DNA from: Aeromicrobium yanjiei
GTDB lineage: Bacteria > Actinomycetota > Actinomycetes > Propionibacteriales > Nocardioidaceae
Length of the DNA: 64,000 bases
NCBI RefSeq assembly: GCF_009649075.1
Contig: NZ_CP045737.1
Location: 3,224,001 to 3,288,000, forward strand
Reading direction: 5' to 3'
Numbering within the stretch: position 1 is the first letter of the stretch; each line of letters opens with the position of its first letter. Below the pieces are notes generated by a model that worked only from the letters and a program-made list of their open reading frames with translations, was not told the DNA's origin and made no database searches. Shown piece after piece: positions 36,460-45,481 of the stretch. The translations under genes were made by a program, and so were the position numbers.

Positions 36460-37026
36460 CTAGCGCGCCGTGATGAGGCCCATGGCCTCGGCGCGCGTCG
36501 TGGCGTCGCGCAGCTGGCCGCGGACGGCGCTGGTGACGGTCTTGGCCCCACCCTTGCGGACGCCACGCATCGCCATGCACAGGTGCTCGGCCTCGATCAC
36601 GACGATCACGCCGCGGGGCTTCAGCACCGACACGAGCGAGTCGGCGATCTGCGTCGTGAGCCGCTCCTGCACCTGCGGGCGACGCGCGAACACGTCGACG
36701 AGGCGGGCGAGCTTGGACAGGCCCGTCACGTTGCCGGCCTCCGCGGGGATGTAGCCCACGTGGGCGACCCCGAAGAACGGCACGAGGTGGTGCTCGCACA
36801 TCGACCACATCTCGATGTCCTTGACCAGCACGAGCTCGTCGTGGCCGACCTCGAAGACCGCGGTGAGGACGTCCTCGGGGTCCTGGTCGAGCCCGGCGAG
36901 CAGCTCGACGTACGACTTGGCGACCCGCTTGGGCGTGTCACGCAGACCCTCGCGATCGGGGTCCTCCCCGACCGCGAAGAGCAGCTCGCGGACCGCTGCC
37001 TCTGCGCGCGGGATGTCGACCGTCAT
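36460..37026 (-). CDS. folE: GTP cyclohydrolase I
   Basis: The 188-aa protein has [46 protein letters not shown] with zinc Cys and His ligands, [23 protein letters not shown] and [22 protein letters not shown] with the second zinc Cys. It makes dihydroneopterin triphosphate from GTP. Its ATG overlaps the ftsH stop (ATGA). Confidence 0.97.
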   Translation of the reverse strand: MTVDIPRAEAAVRELLFAVGEDPDREGLRDTPKRVAKSYVELLAGLDQDPEDVLTAVFEVGHDELVLVKDIEMWSMCEHHLVPFFGVAHVGYIPAEAGNVTGLSKLARLVDVFARRPQVQERLTTQIADSLVSVLKPRGVIVVIEAEHLCMAMRGVRKGGAKTVTSAVRGQLRDATTRAEAMGLITAR

Positions 37027-39032
37027 GTCAGCTCGGGGCCGTCGATGGGGGCCGGACCGGCCGGGGGCGGCGCGTCGACGCCGCTGTCGGGACCGACCAC
37101 GATCGGGGTGTTCCCCTCGCCGCTGTACGACTTGCCCGGCAGCGTCGCGACCGGCGGCCGGGTGTCGGGCACCCGGGTCTCGGAGCCGGTCCAGGCCGGA
37201 CGCACGGGGCGACGGACCAGGGGCTCGAAGATCCGCGCGACCTGCTCCTTGTCGAGGGTCTCCTTCTCCAGCAGCTCGGTCACGAGCGTGTCGAGGACGT
37301 GCCGGTTCTCGTGCAGGATGTCGAACGCCTCCTGGTGGGCGAAGGTGATCAGCTTGTTGATCTCCTCGTCCACGACCGCCGCGACGGCCTCGGAGTAGTT
37401 GCGCGCGTGGCCGATGTCGCGGCCGAGGAAGGGCTGACCCTCGTTCTCGCCGAGGCGGACCGCACCGAGGCGCTCGGTCATGCCGTACTGCGTGACCATC
37501 GCGCGTGCCAGGTTGGTGGCCTTCTCGATGTCGTTGCCTGCGCCCGTCGTCGGGTCGTGGAACACGAGCTCCTCCGCGGCGCGACCACCCATCATGTACG
37601 CGAGCTTGTCGAGCAGCTCGGCGCGCGTCTGGGAGTACTTGTCCTCATCGGGCAGCACCATCGTGTAGCCCAGCGCACGCCCGCGCGGCAGGATCGTGAT
37701 CTTGTGGACCGGATCGCTCTGCGGCAGCGCGGCGGCGACGAGTGCGTGCCCGCCCTCGTGGTACGCCGTGATGCGTCGCTCGTTCTCGTTCATCAGGCGG
37801 CTGCGCTTCTGCGGGCCGGAGATGACGCGGTCGATGGCCTCGTCGAGGGCTGCGTTGTCGATCGTCTTGGCGCCGTTGCGTGCCGTGAGCAGCGCGGCCT
37901 CGTTGAGGACGTTGGCCAGGTCGGCACCCGAGAAGCCGGGGGTGCGCCGGGCGACGGCCTCGAGGTCGACACCGGGCGCGATCGGCTTGCCGCGCGAGTG
38001 CACCTTGAGGATCTGGGTGCGGCCCGCGAGATCGGGCGCCTCGACGCCGATCTGCCGGTCGAAGCGACCCGGACGCAGCAGCGCGGGGTCGAGGACGTCG
38101 GGCCGGTTGGTCGCGGCGATGAGGATGACCCCGCCACGGACGTCGAAGCCGTCCATCTCGACGAGCAGCTGGTTGAGGGTCTGCTCGCGCTCGTCGTGGC
38201 CGCCGCCCATGCCGGTGCCTCGGTGGCGTCCGACCGCGTCGATCTCGTCGATGAAGATGATCGCGGGGGCGTTCTCCTTGGCCTGCTCGAACAGGTCGCG
38301 GACGCGGCTGGCGCCGACTCCGACGAACATCTCGACGAAGTCGGAGCCCGAGATCGAGTAGAAGGGCACGCCCGCCTCGCCGGCGACGGCGCGCGCGAGG
38401 AGGGTCTTGCCGGTGCCGGGAGGACCGTAGAGCAGGACGCCCTTGGGGATCTTGGCGCCGACGGCCTGGAACTTGGCCGGCTCCTGGAGGAACTCCTTGA
38501 TCTCGGCGAGCTCCTCGATCGCCTCGTCAGCGCCCGCGACGTCGGAGAACGTGGTCTTGGGGGTGTCCTTGCTCATGAGCTTGGCCTTGGACTTGGCGAA
38601 CTGCATGACGCGTCCGCCGCCGCCCGCGGCGTTGTTCATCAGGAAGAAGATCAGGCCGAAGATGAGGATGAAGGGCAAGATGCCGATCAGCAGGGAGACG
38701 AAGGGGTTGGTCTTGGGCACCTCGACGTCGAACGTCTTGAGCTTCTTGTCCTTGACCTCCTGCTCGGCCTGCTGCACGAGCCGCGCACCCTGGTCGCCGA
38801 GGAATTTCGCCTTGACCTTCTTGTCGTCGTTGAGGGTCGCCTGGATCTGCTGGTCCCCCTCGACGAAGGTGACGTCCTTGACCTTGCCGCCCTCGAGGTA
38901 GTTCACCATCGTGGCGGTGTCGACCTTCTTGTAGCCGTCCGCGGACGACGAGACGGACACGACGCTGATCACGATGATCGTGATGAGGATGATCCAGAGC
39001 CAGGGGCCCTTGAAGAGGCGCTTGAAGTTCAT
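37023..39032 (-). CDS. ftsH: ATP-dependent zinc metalloprotease FtsH
   Basis: The protein has two transmembrane segments ([35 protein letters not shown]), an AAA+ module ([27 protein letters not shown], second region of homology [21 protein letters not shown]) and the zinc protease site YHEGGHALV. It degrades membrane and regulatory proteins. The ATG at 39032 ([13 protein letters not shown]) was chosen because actinobacterial FtsH proteins usually start there; a GTG at 39098 with AAGGA upstream would add 22 residues. Length is 669 aa from 39032. The stop overlaps folE, as in the Rv3609c-Rv3610c order. Confidence 0.95.
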   Translation of the reverse strand: MNFKRLFKGPWLWIILITIIVISVVSVSSSADGYKKVDTATMVNYLEGGKVKDVTFVEGDQQIQATLNDDKKVKAKFLGDQGARLVQQAEQEVKDKKLKTFDVEVPKTNPFVSLLIGILPFILIFGLIFFLMNNAAGGGGRVMQFAKSKAKLMSKDTPKTTFSDVAGADEAIEELAEIKEFLQEPAKFQAVGAKIPKGVLLYGPPGTGKTLLARAVAGEAGVPFYSISGSDFVEMFVGVGASRVRDLFEQAKENAPAIIFIDEIDAVGRHRGTGMGGGHDEREQTLNQLLVEMDGFDVRGGVILIAATNRPDVLDPALLRPGRFDRQIGVEAPDLAGRTQILKVHSRGKPIAPGVDLEAVARRTPGFSGADLANVLNEAALLTARNGAKTIDNAALDEAIDRVISGPQKRSRLMNENERRITAYHEGGHALVAAALPQSDPVHKITILPRGRALGYTMVLPDEDKYSQTRAELLDKLAYMMGGRAAEELVFHDPTTGAGNDIEKATNLARAMVTQYGMTERLGAVRLGENEGQPFLGRDIGHARNYSEAVAAVVDEEINKLITFAHQEAFDILHENRHVLDTLVTELLEKETLDKEQVARIFEPLVRRPVRPAWTGSETRVPDTRPPVATLPGKSYSGEGNTPIVVGPDSGVDAPPPAGPAPIDGPELT

Positions 39033-39205
39033 GTACGGCGTGGAGCGGGTCCACTCCTCCTCATGTGCTGGTCGGTAGTCGAACGGTACACGGGGCACCG
39101 TCCTTCAGTTGAACGTACTCAAACCCCTCGGACGTTCCCCATTTCAGTTCGCTCGCAGCGAAATCGCCGGTACAGCAGCGCCTGGGAGGGTGGCGCGGGT
39201 GCCGG

Positions 39206-39763
39206 CTAGGAGTACACGTGCGGCGCGAGGGTGCCGATGCAGCGCAGGTTGCGGTAGCGCTCGTCGTAGTCCAGCCCGTAGCCGACGACGAACGCATTGG
39301 GGATGTCGAAGCCGACGTACTTGACCTCGACGTCCATCTGCTGGGCCTCGGGCTTGCGCAGGAGGGTCGCGATCTCGACGGACGCCGGACCGCGCGACCG
39401 CAGGTTGGTGATGAGCCACGACAGGGTCAGGCCGGTGTCGATGATGTCCTCGACGATCAGGACGTGACGACCGTTGAGGTCGGTGTCGAGATCCTTGAGG
39501 ATGCGCACGACACCCGAGGACTTGGTGCCGGAGCCGTACGACGACACCGCCATCCAGTCCATCTCGACGTGCCGGTCCAGGCTGCGCGCGAGATCGGCCA
39601 TGACCATGACCGCGCCCTTGAGGACGCCGACCAGCAGCAGGTCCTTGCCCTCGTAGTCAGCCTGGATCTGGGTCGCCATCTGCTTCAGACGCTCGACGAT
39701 CTGCTCCTCGGTGAAGAGGGTCTGCTCGAGGTCGAGGTCGCTTTCCACATGCTTGAGATCCAC
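39206..39763 (-). CDS. hpt: hypoxanthine phosphoribosyltransferase
   Basis: The 185-aa enzyme has LLLVGVLKGAVMVMADLAR, MAVSSYGSGTKSSG and VLIVEDIIDTGLTLSWL, the PRPP-binding loop, then KYVGFDIPNAFVVGYGLDYDERYRNL. It salvages hypoxanthine and guanine. The GTG at 39763 was chosen because it lies 4 bases past the tilS stop; a downstream GTG (residue 5) is also possible. The frame extends upstream through tilS. Confidence 0.93.
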   Translation of the reverse strand: MDLKHVESDLDLEQTLFTEEQIVERLKQMATQIQADYEGKDLLLVGVLKGAVMVMADLARSLDRHVEMDWMAVSSYGSGTKSSGVVRILKDLDTDLNGRHVLIVEDIIDTGLTLSWLITNLRSRGPASVEIATLLRKPEAQQMDVEVKYVGFDIPNAFVVGYGLDYDERYRNLRCIGTLAPHVYS

Positions 39764-39767
39764 AGGT

Positions 39768-40733
39768 TCACTGTCCCACAGGCGTCGTGGTGAACGTGAG
39801 GGAAGGGCCCGTCCGGCCGGCGCTGACCCCGCCGGGGAGCTCGATCCGCTGCTGTCCCCGCCAGCTGGTGACCAGGCGGTCGAGGCCGGCCAGGTGCACG
39901 GCACCCAGGGCGGACGGGTCGGCGCCGGCGGCCAGCGCGGCGCGGCGCAGGACCCGCGAGCGGAGCGCGGGCGGCAGGGAGCCCAGGGTGCGTACGTCGT
40001 GGGGCTCGCCGACCTGCGCCGCGAGGTCGTCGAGCAGGTCGTTGTCGGCCCGCACCTGATCGGCCGTACGCGCGAGGGCCCCCGCGACGCCCCCGTCGAG
40101 GACGTCCTCCAGCACCGGCATGACCTCGGTGCGGATCCGCGACCTGCGGTAGGCGGGGTCGCTGTTGTGCGGGTCGACCCACCACGTGAGCCCCGAGGCG
40201 CGGCAGATCTGCTCGGTGTCGGCGCGGCGGAGGGTCAGGAACGGCCGGCGCCACGGCCCGTCGCGCTCGGCCATCCCGGCGATCGAGCGGGGGCCCGAGC
40301 CGCGACCGAGCCCGAGGAGCACGGTCTCGGCCTGGTCGTCCAGGGTGTGGGCCAGCAGGATCGCGTCGGCGTCCGTGCGTCCGGCGGCGTCGGCCAGTGC
40401 CGCGAGTCGCGCTGCACGGGCCGCCGCCTCGGGCCCGCCGTCGGTGCCGACCTCGACCGTGACCACCTCGGCGTCCACTCCGAGGGTCGCCAGCTGATCG
40501 GCGGCCACGGCGGCCACCTCGCGGGAGCCCGCCTGGAGCCCGTGGTCCACGACCACGGCGTGCAGGCTCCAGCTCTCGCGCGACGCGACGAATGCCGTCA
40601 CGGCCGCCAGTGCGAGCGAGTCCGCGCCGCCCGAGGCCCCCACGACCAGTCGGGACCCCGCCCCGAGGTCGGCCAGCACCCGGCGGACCTGGTTGCGTCC
40701 GGCCGCGACGACCGGGTCGAGCGCCCCTCCCAC
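39768..40733 (-). CDS. tilS: tRNA(Ile)-lysidine synthetase
   Basis: The 321-aa N-type ATP pyrophosphatase has LVVGASGGADSLALAAV (SGGxDS PP-loop), VVDHGLQ, AHTLDDQAETVLLGLGRGSG and RPFLTLRRADTEQICRASGL...DPHNSDPAYRRSRIR. It converts C34 of tRNA-Ile(CAU) to lysidine. The GTG at 40733 lies 7 bases after the zinc protease stop. The tilS-hpt-ftsH order matches mesJ-hpt in M. tuberculosis. Confidence 0.95.
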   Translation of the reverse strand: MGGALDPVVAAGRNQVRRVLADLGAGSRLVVGASGGADSLALAAVTAFVASRESWSLHAVVVDHGLQAGSREVAAVAADQLATLGVDAEVVTVEVGTDGGPEAAARAARLAALADAAGRTDADAILLAHTLDDQAETVLLGLGRGSGPRSIAGMAERDGPWRRPFLTLRRADTEQICRASGLTWWVDPHNSDPAYRRSRIRTEVMPVLEDVLDGGVAGALARTADQVRADNDLLDDLAAQVGEPHDVRTLGSLPPALRSRVLRRAALAAGADPSALGAVHLAGLDRLVTSWRGQQRIELPGGVSAGRTGPSLTFTTTPVGQ

Positions 40734-40740
40734 GACCGGC

Positions 40741-41787
40741 TCAGCCGTGGACGCGCTTGACCCACGACGCGGGGTCGAGGATCTCGGACTTGTCGGGCAG
40801 GTTGGCCGGCTCGGCCCAGACGGCGTTGAACCCGCTGAGGCCGACCTTCTCGTTGACCTCCCGGACGAAGACCGCTCCGTCGCGGTACTGGCGCATCTTG
40901 GCGTCGAGGCCCAGCAGGCGACGCATGAGCCGGTCGAGGCTGCCGACGCCCTTGCGCCGCTCGTTGAACTTGCGGCGGATCTCCTCGACGCTAGGGATGA
41001 CCTCGGGGCCGACCCCGTCCATCACGACGTCGGCGTGGCCCTCGAGCAGGGACATGATGCCCGTGAGCTTGTCCACGACCTGCTTCTGCTTCTCGTTCTG
41101 GAACAGATCGGTGAGCGAGGCGTCGGAGTCGCCCCGCGCGATCTTGACCACCTCGCCGAAGCCGTCGGTGAGGGCCTTGGACAGCGCATTCGAGTCCAGG
41201 TCGGTCGCCTCGACGAACTCGTCCATCAGCGACTTCATGTGCCCGCGCATCCAGTCCACCGCGGTGAACTGCACGCGGTGGGTCTCCTCGTGCAGGCACA
41301 CCCAGAGCCGGAAGTCGTGCGGGTCCACACCGAGCTGGCGCTCGGCCTGGACGATGTTGGGAGCGACCAGGAGGAGTCGTCCGCCCTCCCCGTGAGGTCC
41401 GTCCCAGAACGGGTCGAACTGGCCGAGGACCTTCGAGGACATGAATGACATGAGGGCCCCGAGCTCGGCGCCGGTGACCTTTTCGCCGATCGAGCGGGTG
41501 AGCCCGTTCGAGGCCTTGTTCTTCTCGGCGAGCTTGGCCATGAGCGGTTCCATCATGACCCGGAAGGTGTCGATGTTGGCCTCCATCCAGCGCGCCCGGT
41601 CCACGACGAGCACGGGGGCGGTCGCGGAGGTCGCGTGCAGATCGCTGAACTCGCGCACGGGCCCCTCCGACCGGGCAGCGCCCGCGCGGAGCTCCTCCAC
41701 GGCCTCGGCGACCTCGGCGGCCGACACCTCCGGCCCGGGCTTCGAGAGCTTCTTGGCCGTGCTGAGCGCGAGATTCCAGTCGATCAT
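40741..41787 (-). CDS. DUF2342-type zinc-dependent metalloprotease (Rv3626c-like)
   Basis: The 348-aa protein starts MIDWNLALSTAKKLSKPGPEVS and contains VCLHEETHRVQF at about residue 165, the HExxH zinc motif, with a downstream Glu in LLEGHADVVMDGVG. ALMSFMSSKVLGQFDPF and LLLVAPNIVQAERQLGVD are typical of this family, sometimes named coenzyme F420 biosynthesis-associated; the substrate is unknown. The ATG at 41787 was chosen because TACCGT ends 7 bases upstream; ATG 41793 is a near alternative. It lies upstream of tilS as in the Rv3625c-Rv3626c pair. Confidence 0.88.
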   Translation of the reverse strand: MIDWNLALSTAKKLSKPGPEVSAAEVAEAVEELRAGAARSEGPVREFSDLHATSATAPVLVVDRARWMEANIDTFRVMMEPLMAKLAEKNKASNGLTRSIGEKVTGAELGALMSFMSSKVLGQFDPFWDGPHGEGGRLLLVAPNIVQAERQLGVDPHDFRLWVCLHEETHRVQFTAVDWMRGHMKSLMDEFVEATDLDSNALSKALTDGFGEVVKIARGDSDASLTDLFQNEKQKQVVDKLTGIMSLLEGHADVVMDGVGPEVIPSVEEIRRKFNERRKGVGSLDRLMRRLLGLDAKMRQYRDGAVFVREVNEKVGLSGFNAVWAEPANLPDKSEILDPASWVKRVHG

Positions 41788-41794
41788 GCCCATT

Positions 41795-41800
41795 ACGGTA
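41795..41800 (-). promoter_or_regulatory. -10 box TACCGT of the zinc protease-tilS-hpt group
   Basis: Minus-strand TACCGT is 7 bases from the ATG at 41787, matching the leaderless pattern of the window. Confidence 0.45.
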
Positions 41801-41935
41801 CGCGGAGACCGAGCGAGCGCAGCGAGTGAGCGTCGGAGCGCGCCAGCGCAGCGTGAGCGTTCGCGGCGAAGCCGCCAGCGCGAGGCGCGGCGAGCGAATG
41901 GGCTCGCCCGACCCCACACCCCGGCCCCGGCTGAT

Positions 41936-42081
41936 GTCGCCTCGCTCCGCTCACGCTCGGCCGCAGGCGGCCTCACTGGCGACCGAAAGGTCCCCACGTC
42001 GCCTCGCTCCGCTCACGCTCGGCCGCAAGCGGCCTCACTGGCGACCGACCTCGGCCGCGAGCGGCCTTACTGGCGGCCGCA
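41936..42081. repeat. direct repeats downstream of dacB, running into its 3' end
   Basis: Two 51-bp copies, 41936-41986 and 41998-42048, differ at one base (AGGCGG/AAGCGG). Each starts GTCGCCTCGCTCCGCTCACG and ends CTCACTGGCGACCGA. A third, shortened copy (CTCGGCCGCGAGCGGCC, then TTACTGGCGGCCGC) spans 42051-42081 and so includes the dacB stop codon and last five codons. The rest of the 279-base gap 41788-42066 is GC-rich with GAGCGAGCGCAGCGAGTGAGCG-type stretches that partly complement the repeats. Confidence 0.85.
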
Positions 42082-43485
42082 GCGGCAGGACGCGATCGCG
42101 GCCGCGACCTTGTCCACGGCGGCCTGAGCGGCGAAGGGCTGGTCCCGGTCGGTGCGGTCGGCCATCACCGCGAAGATCACCGGGCGCCCGTCGGCGTCGA
42201 GCGCATAGCCCGCCAACGAGTGGACGCCGGTCAGCGTCCCGGTCTTGGCGCGGACCGTGCCGAGGGCGGTGGGCAGCTGGGCGAAGCGGTTGACCAGGGT
42301 GCCCGTGAAGCCGCTGACCGGCAGGTCCGCGAGCAGCCCCGACGTCCGCGACGACGTCCCTGCCGCGCGGAGGGTCTCGGCGAGGGTCATCGGGGCGATG
42401 CGGTTGCTCCGCGACAGACCGCTGCCGTCGGTGAGCCGCAGCCCGGACACGTCGACGTCCGCGGCCTCGAGCGCCTCCCGCACGGCCCGGGCGCCGCCGT
42501 CGAACGTCGCGGGCTCGCCCGCCGCCACGGCCACCTGCCGCAGGACGACCTCGGCGGCCTGGTTGTCGCTCGTCCTGATCAGCGTCTCGACGATCTGCCC
42601 GATCGTCGCGCTCCTGACGGTCGCTATCTGGCGGGCCCCCTCGGGCACGGTCGCCGGCGCCGGGTTGCCCGAGACCTCGATGCCGCGCTTGCGCAGCAAC
42701 GACGCGAACGTCCGCGCGGCGGCCCGGGCCGGGTCGTCGGCGCGCAGACCGTTCTCGACACCCTGGTCGGCCCACAGCGAGCTGACCGGCGTCACGAGGT
42801 TCTCCGCGACGTACGACGGTCGCCACGCAGGACTCGCCGCGGGTCCGGTGAACAGCGACGCGTCGTAGTCGAGGCTGACCCGCGAGACGCCGGCCTCCTC
42901 GAGCGCAGCCGCGGCGCGGCGGGCCAGGGTCGTGAGATCGCCGCGGTGGACCCGGTCGCCGTCCGCGGCGGGTCTCGTCGCGAGGTAGGGGTCCCCGCCG
43001 CCCACCAGCACGAGCCGGTCGCCCGAGCGGACGACCCGGGTCGTGAACCGGGTGCCGGGCTCGATCGTGGCGAGCGCCGCGTACCCCGTGAGCACCTTGG
43101 TGGTCGACGCGGGGACGAACGTCCCCGAGCCGGAGCCGGCCAGGACGCTGCCGTCGTCCGGCGAGAGGGCCGCAAGGCCGACGTGGGGGCCCAGCACCTT
43201 CGCCTTCAGCGTCGGGGCGACCGCGGCGGCGAGCTTGGCCGGGTCGACCGGTCCCGGGTCCTTCGTCGATCCGGACCTCCCCGGGATTCCAGGGGTCGCG
43301 TCGATCGCCAGCGACCGCGGCGCGATGACGTTGGACGGTCCGCAGTCCCCGTCGCAGATGAACCGGTTGAGGTCACCGCGCTCCCACAGGGCCGTTCCGC
43401 CGAGCACGACGGCGGCGATCACGACCAGGGGCAGCGCGAGGGACAGGAGCGTTCTGGTGACCCTGATGTCTTGTCGTCGCGCCAC
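42067..43485 (-). CDS. dacB: D-alanyl-D-alanine carboxypeptidase/endopeptidase (PBP4 class, S13)
   Basis: The 472-aa protein has an N-terminal membrane segment (TLLSLALPLVVIAAVVLGG), then the penicillin-binding fold: SxxK in FVPASTTKVLTG, SxN in RTSDNQAAEVV and KTG in RAKTGTLTGVHSL. It trims or cleaves peptidoglycan peptides outside the membrane. The GTG at 43485 was chosen because TAGTCT ends exactly 7 bases upstream, leaving no Shine-Dalgarno; the frame is open 25 codons further into the ppa promoter region. It is divergent from ppa, as Rv3627c is from Rv3628. Confidence 0.94.
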   Translation of the reverse strand: MARRQDIRVTRTLLSLALPLVVIAAVVLGGTALWERGDLNRFICDGDCGPSNVIAPRSLAIDATPGIPGRSGSTKDPGPVDPAKLAAAVAPTLKAKVLGPHVGLAALSPDDGSVLAGSGSGTFVPASTTKVLTGYAALATIEPGTRFTTRVVRSGDRLVLVGGGDPYLATRPAADGDRVHRGDLTTLARRAAAALEEAGVSRVSLDYDASLFTGPAASPAWRPSYVAENLVTPVSSLWADQGVENGLRADDPARAAARTFASLLRKRGIEVSGNPAPATVPEGARQIATVRSATIGQIVETLIRTSDNQAAEVVLRQVAVAAGEPATFDGGARAVREALEAADVDVSGLRLTDGSGLSRSNRIAPMTLAETLRAAGTSSRTSGLLADLPVSGFTGTLVNRFAQLPTALGTVRAKTGTLTGVHSLAGYALDADGRPVIFAVMADRTDRDQPFAAQAAVDKVAAAIASCRCGRQ

Positions 43486-43492
43486 GTGCGAC

Positions 43493-43498
43493 AGACTA
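43493..43498 (-). promoter_or_regulatory. -10 box TAGTCT of leaderless dacB
   Basis: Minus-strand TAGTCT, 7 bases from the GTG at 43485, identical in sequence and spacing to the box at 28089-28094. Confidence 0.55.
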
Positions 43499-43562
43499 TT
43501 GGAGAAACCCGTGACGCGATGCCGCTGGCGCGCGCACCCGATTACAACCGCCGGAGGCACCA

Positions 43563-44054
43563 GTGATTTTCGACGTCACCGTGGAGATCCCCAAGGGTAG
43601 CCGCAACAAGTACGAGGTCGATCACGCGTCGCACCGCATCCGGCTCGACCGGACGCTGTTCACCGCCACGCAGTATCCCGCCGACTACGGCTTCATCGAC
43701 GACACCCTCGGCCTGGACAGCGATCCGCTGGACGCCCTCGTGCTGCTCTCGGAGCCCACGTTCCCCGGCTGCGTGATCTCGTGCCGCACGATCGGCATGT
43801 TCCGCATGACCGACGAGGCCGGCGGCGACGACAAGGTCCTGTGCGTCCCGGCGAAGGACCCACGCCAGCAGCACCTGCGCGACATCCACCACGTCCCGGA
43901 GTTCGACCGCCTCGAGATCGAGCACTTCTTCACGGTCTACAAGGACCTCGAGCCCGGCAAGTCCGTCGAGGGCTCCACATGGACCGGTCGCGTCGAGGCC
44001 GAGGCCGAGATCCAGGCCAGCTACGACCGCTTCAAGGCCAACGGCGGATACTGA
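43563..44054 (+). CDS. ppa: inorganic pyrophosphatase
   Basis: The 163-aa family I enzyme has [38 protein letters not shown] (the three catalytic Asp) and [19 protein letters not shown]. It hydrolyses pyrophosphate to drive biosynthesis. The GTG at 43563 is preceded by GGAGG 7 bases upstream. It is divergent from dacB, with 77 bases between the starts. Confidence 0.97.
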   Translation: MIFDVTVEIPKGSRNKYEVDHASHRIRLDRTLFTATQYPADYGFIDDTLGLDSDPLDALVLLSEPTFPGCVISCRTIGMFRMTDEAGGDDKVLCVPAKDPRQQHLRDIHHVPEFDRLEIEHFFTVYKDLEPGKSVEGSTWTGRVEAEAEIQASYDRFKANGGY

Positions 44055-44098
44055 TCCGACACGCGGCACGAACACCGTGAGGTGAGGCGGCACCGACC

Positions 44099-44104
44099 TA
44101 CGAT
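44099..44104 (+). promoter_or_regulatory. -10 box TACGAT of the secreted nuclease-like gene
   Basis: TACGAT ends 6 bases before the GTG at 44111. No ribosome-binding site lies between. Confidence 0.45.
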
Positions 44105-44110
44105 CGCACG

Positions 44111-45442
44111 GTGCTGTCCCCCTTCCGGTTCGTCGTCGCCGCCATGGGGACCGCGCTCCTCCTCGGCGGCCTGCTGACCGCGCCGGCCTCTGCTGCCGGC
44201 GGCCCCCGGGTCGGCGCCCCGTACGTCACCGGGTCGACCCCGCACTCGTTGACGATCAGCTGGCCCGCGACGCCCGGCGCACGCCGCTACAAGGTCTCGT
44301 ACGCAAAGAGCGCGTCCAAGGCGCGCAGGACGTCGGCGCCGGTGAAGGTGTCCAAGAAGCGCCGGACGTCGGTCCGGATCGCGGGACTGCGACGGGCCAC
44401 GCGCTACTGCGTCACGGTCCGTGCCGTCACCCGGCACGGCACGGGGCCTCGCTCCGCGGCGCACTGCCACTTCACGATGCGCCGGGCGGTGCGGTGGGAC
44501 CGACCCACGGTGTCGGTCGCTACCTTCAACGTCTGCGCGGCCGCCCTCAACTGCCGGCGCTGGAGGGGTCGCGAGCGGGCGATCGTCCGCCGCATCCTCG
44601 CCGCGGACGCCGACGTCGTCGCGGTGCAGGAGTCGACCCGCCGGTCCGACGACCTGGCCCGGCTGCTCGCACCGCACGGCTATGCCCGCTACAGCGACGA
44701 CCCGGGGCGCGATGACGAGACGCTCTACTACCGCACGGCGAAGCTGCGCATGGACACCCGGCCGGTCACCCGGACGTCGTGCGCCCAGGACCCGTACGTC
44801 GGCGGCGCGGACACCTCCCTCTGGGAGGGGCCGCGCCACTTCGACGAGGCGACCGGCCAGTGGTACGTCCTGCGGGACGGCGGATGGCTCACCGAGGTCG
44901 AGCTGTGCCGGCCCCGCACCAAGGACGTCGCGTGGCGCGGGTCGTTCGACTCCCACACCGGGGCCACCGCTGCGTGGGCCTCGCTTCGCCTCGCGACCAA
45001 CAACAAGGCGTACGTCTTCGTGTCGGCCCACCTCACGCACGCCAACACCCCTGCCGCGGTGCGGCTGCGCCGGGCGGAGACCCGCCAGCTCATCGACAAG
45101 ACCAAGAAGGTCGCGCACGGTCGCACGATCGTGTTCATGGGCGACTTCAACTCCTACCGCGGCATGAACGACAGCCCGCGCAGGGAGATGGCCCGCCAGG
45201 GCTGGTTCGACGCGTACGACCGCTCGGCGACCTACACCCGGCCGTTCCTCAGCAGCCTCAACGGCTGGGACACCCGCGCCCGGTCGCTGCGGACGTGGGG
45301 CGGGCACATCGACCGCATCTTCATCCGCGCCTCGGTCGGGTCGAGCGCCTGGAAGATCGTGGCCCGCACCAAGCACCGCCGCTACGTCGCCACCAAGGCG
45401 TCCGACCACAACCCGATCCGGACGACGCTCTACCTTCCCTGA
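44111..45442 (+). CDS. secreted endonuclease/exonuclease/phosphatase-family protein with FN3 domain
   Basis: The 443-aa protein has a signal peptide (VVAAMGTALLLGGLLTAPASA, cleavage after ASA), a fibronectin type III domain (about 36-122: VTGSTPHSLTISWPATPGARRYKVSY), and an EEP fold. The EEP part shows VATFNVCAAAL, VVAVQES (metal Glu), VSAHLTHANT, VFMGDFNSY (Asp/Asn) and ASDHNPIRTTLYLP (His-Asp end). It is exported; a nuclease or phosphodiesterase role is expected but the substrate is unknown. A terminator hairpin follows at once. Confidence 0.87.
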   Translation: MLSPFRFVVAAMGTALLLGGLLTAPASAAGGPRVGAPYVTGSTPHSLTISWPATPGARRYKVSYAKSASKARRTSAPVKVSKKRRTSVRIAGLRRATRYCVTVRAVTRHGTGPRSAAHCHFTMRRAVRWDRPTVSVATFNVCAAALNCRRWRGRERAIVRRILAADADVVAVQESTRRSDDLARLLAPHGYARYSDDPGRDDETLYYRTAKLRMDTRPVTRTSCAQDPYVGGADTSLWEGPRHFDEATGQWYVLRDGGWLTEVELCRPRTKDVAWRGSFDSHTGATAAWASLRLATNNKAYVFVSAHLTHANTPAAVRLRRAETRQLIDKTKKVAHGRTIVFMGDFNSYRGMNDSPRREMARQGWFDAYDRSATYTRPFLSSLNGWDTRARSLRTWGGHIDRIFIRASVGSSAWKIVARTKHRRYVATKASDHNPIRTTLYLP

Positions 45443-45447
45443 GACCT

Positions 45448-45470
45448 GCCCTGCGCCGCCGGCGCAGGGC
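45448..45470. terminator. terminator-like hairpin
   Basis: GCCCTGCGCC (45448-45457), loop GCC, GGCGCAGGGC (45461-45470): a perfect 10-bp stem 6 bases after the stop of the nuclease-like gene. Its last base overlaps the CAGACT box of the next gene (45470-45475). Confidence 0.7.
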
Positions 45471-45481
45471 AGACTGGAGCG

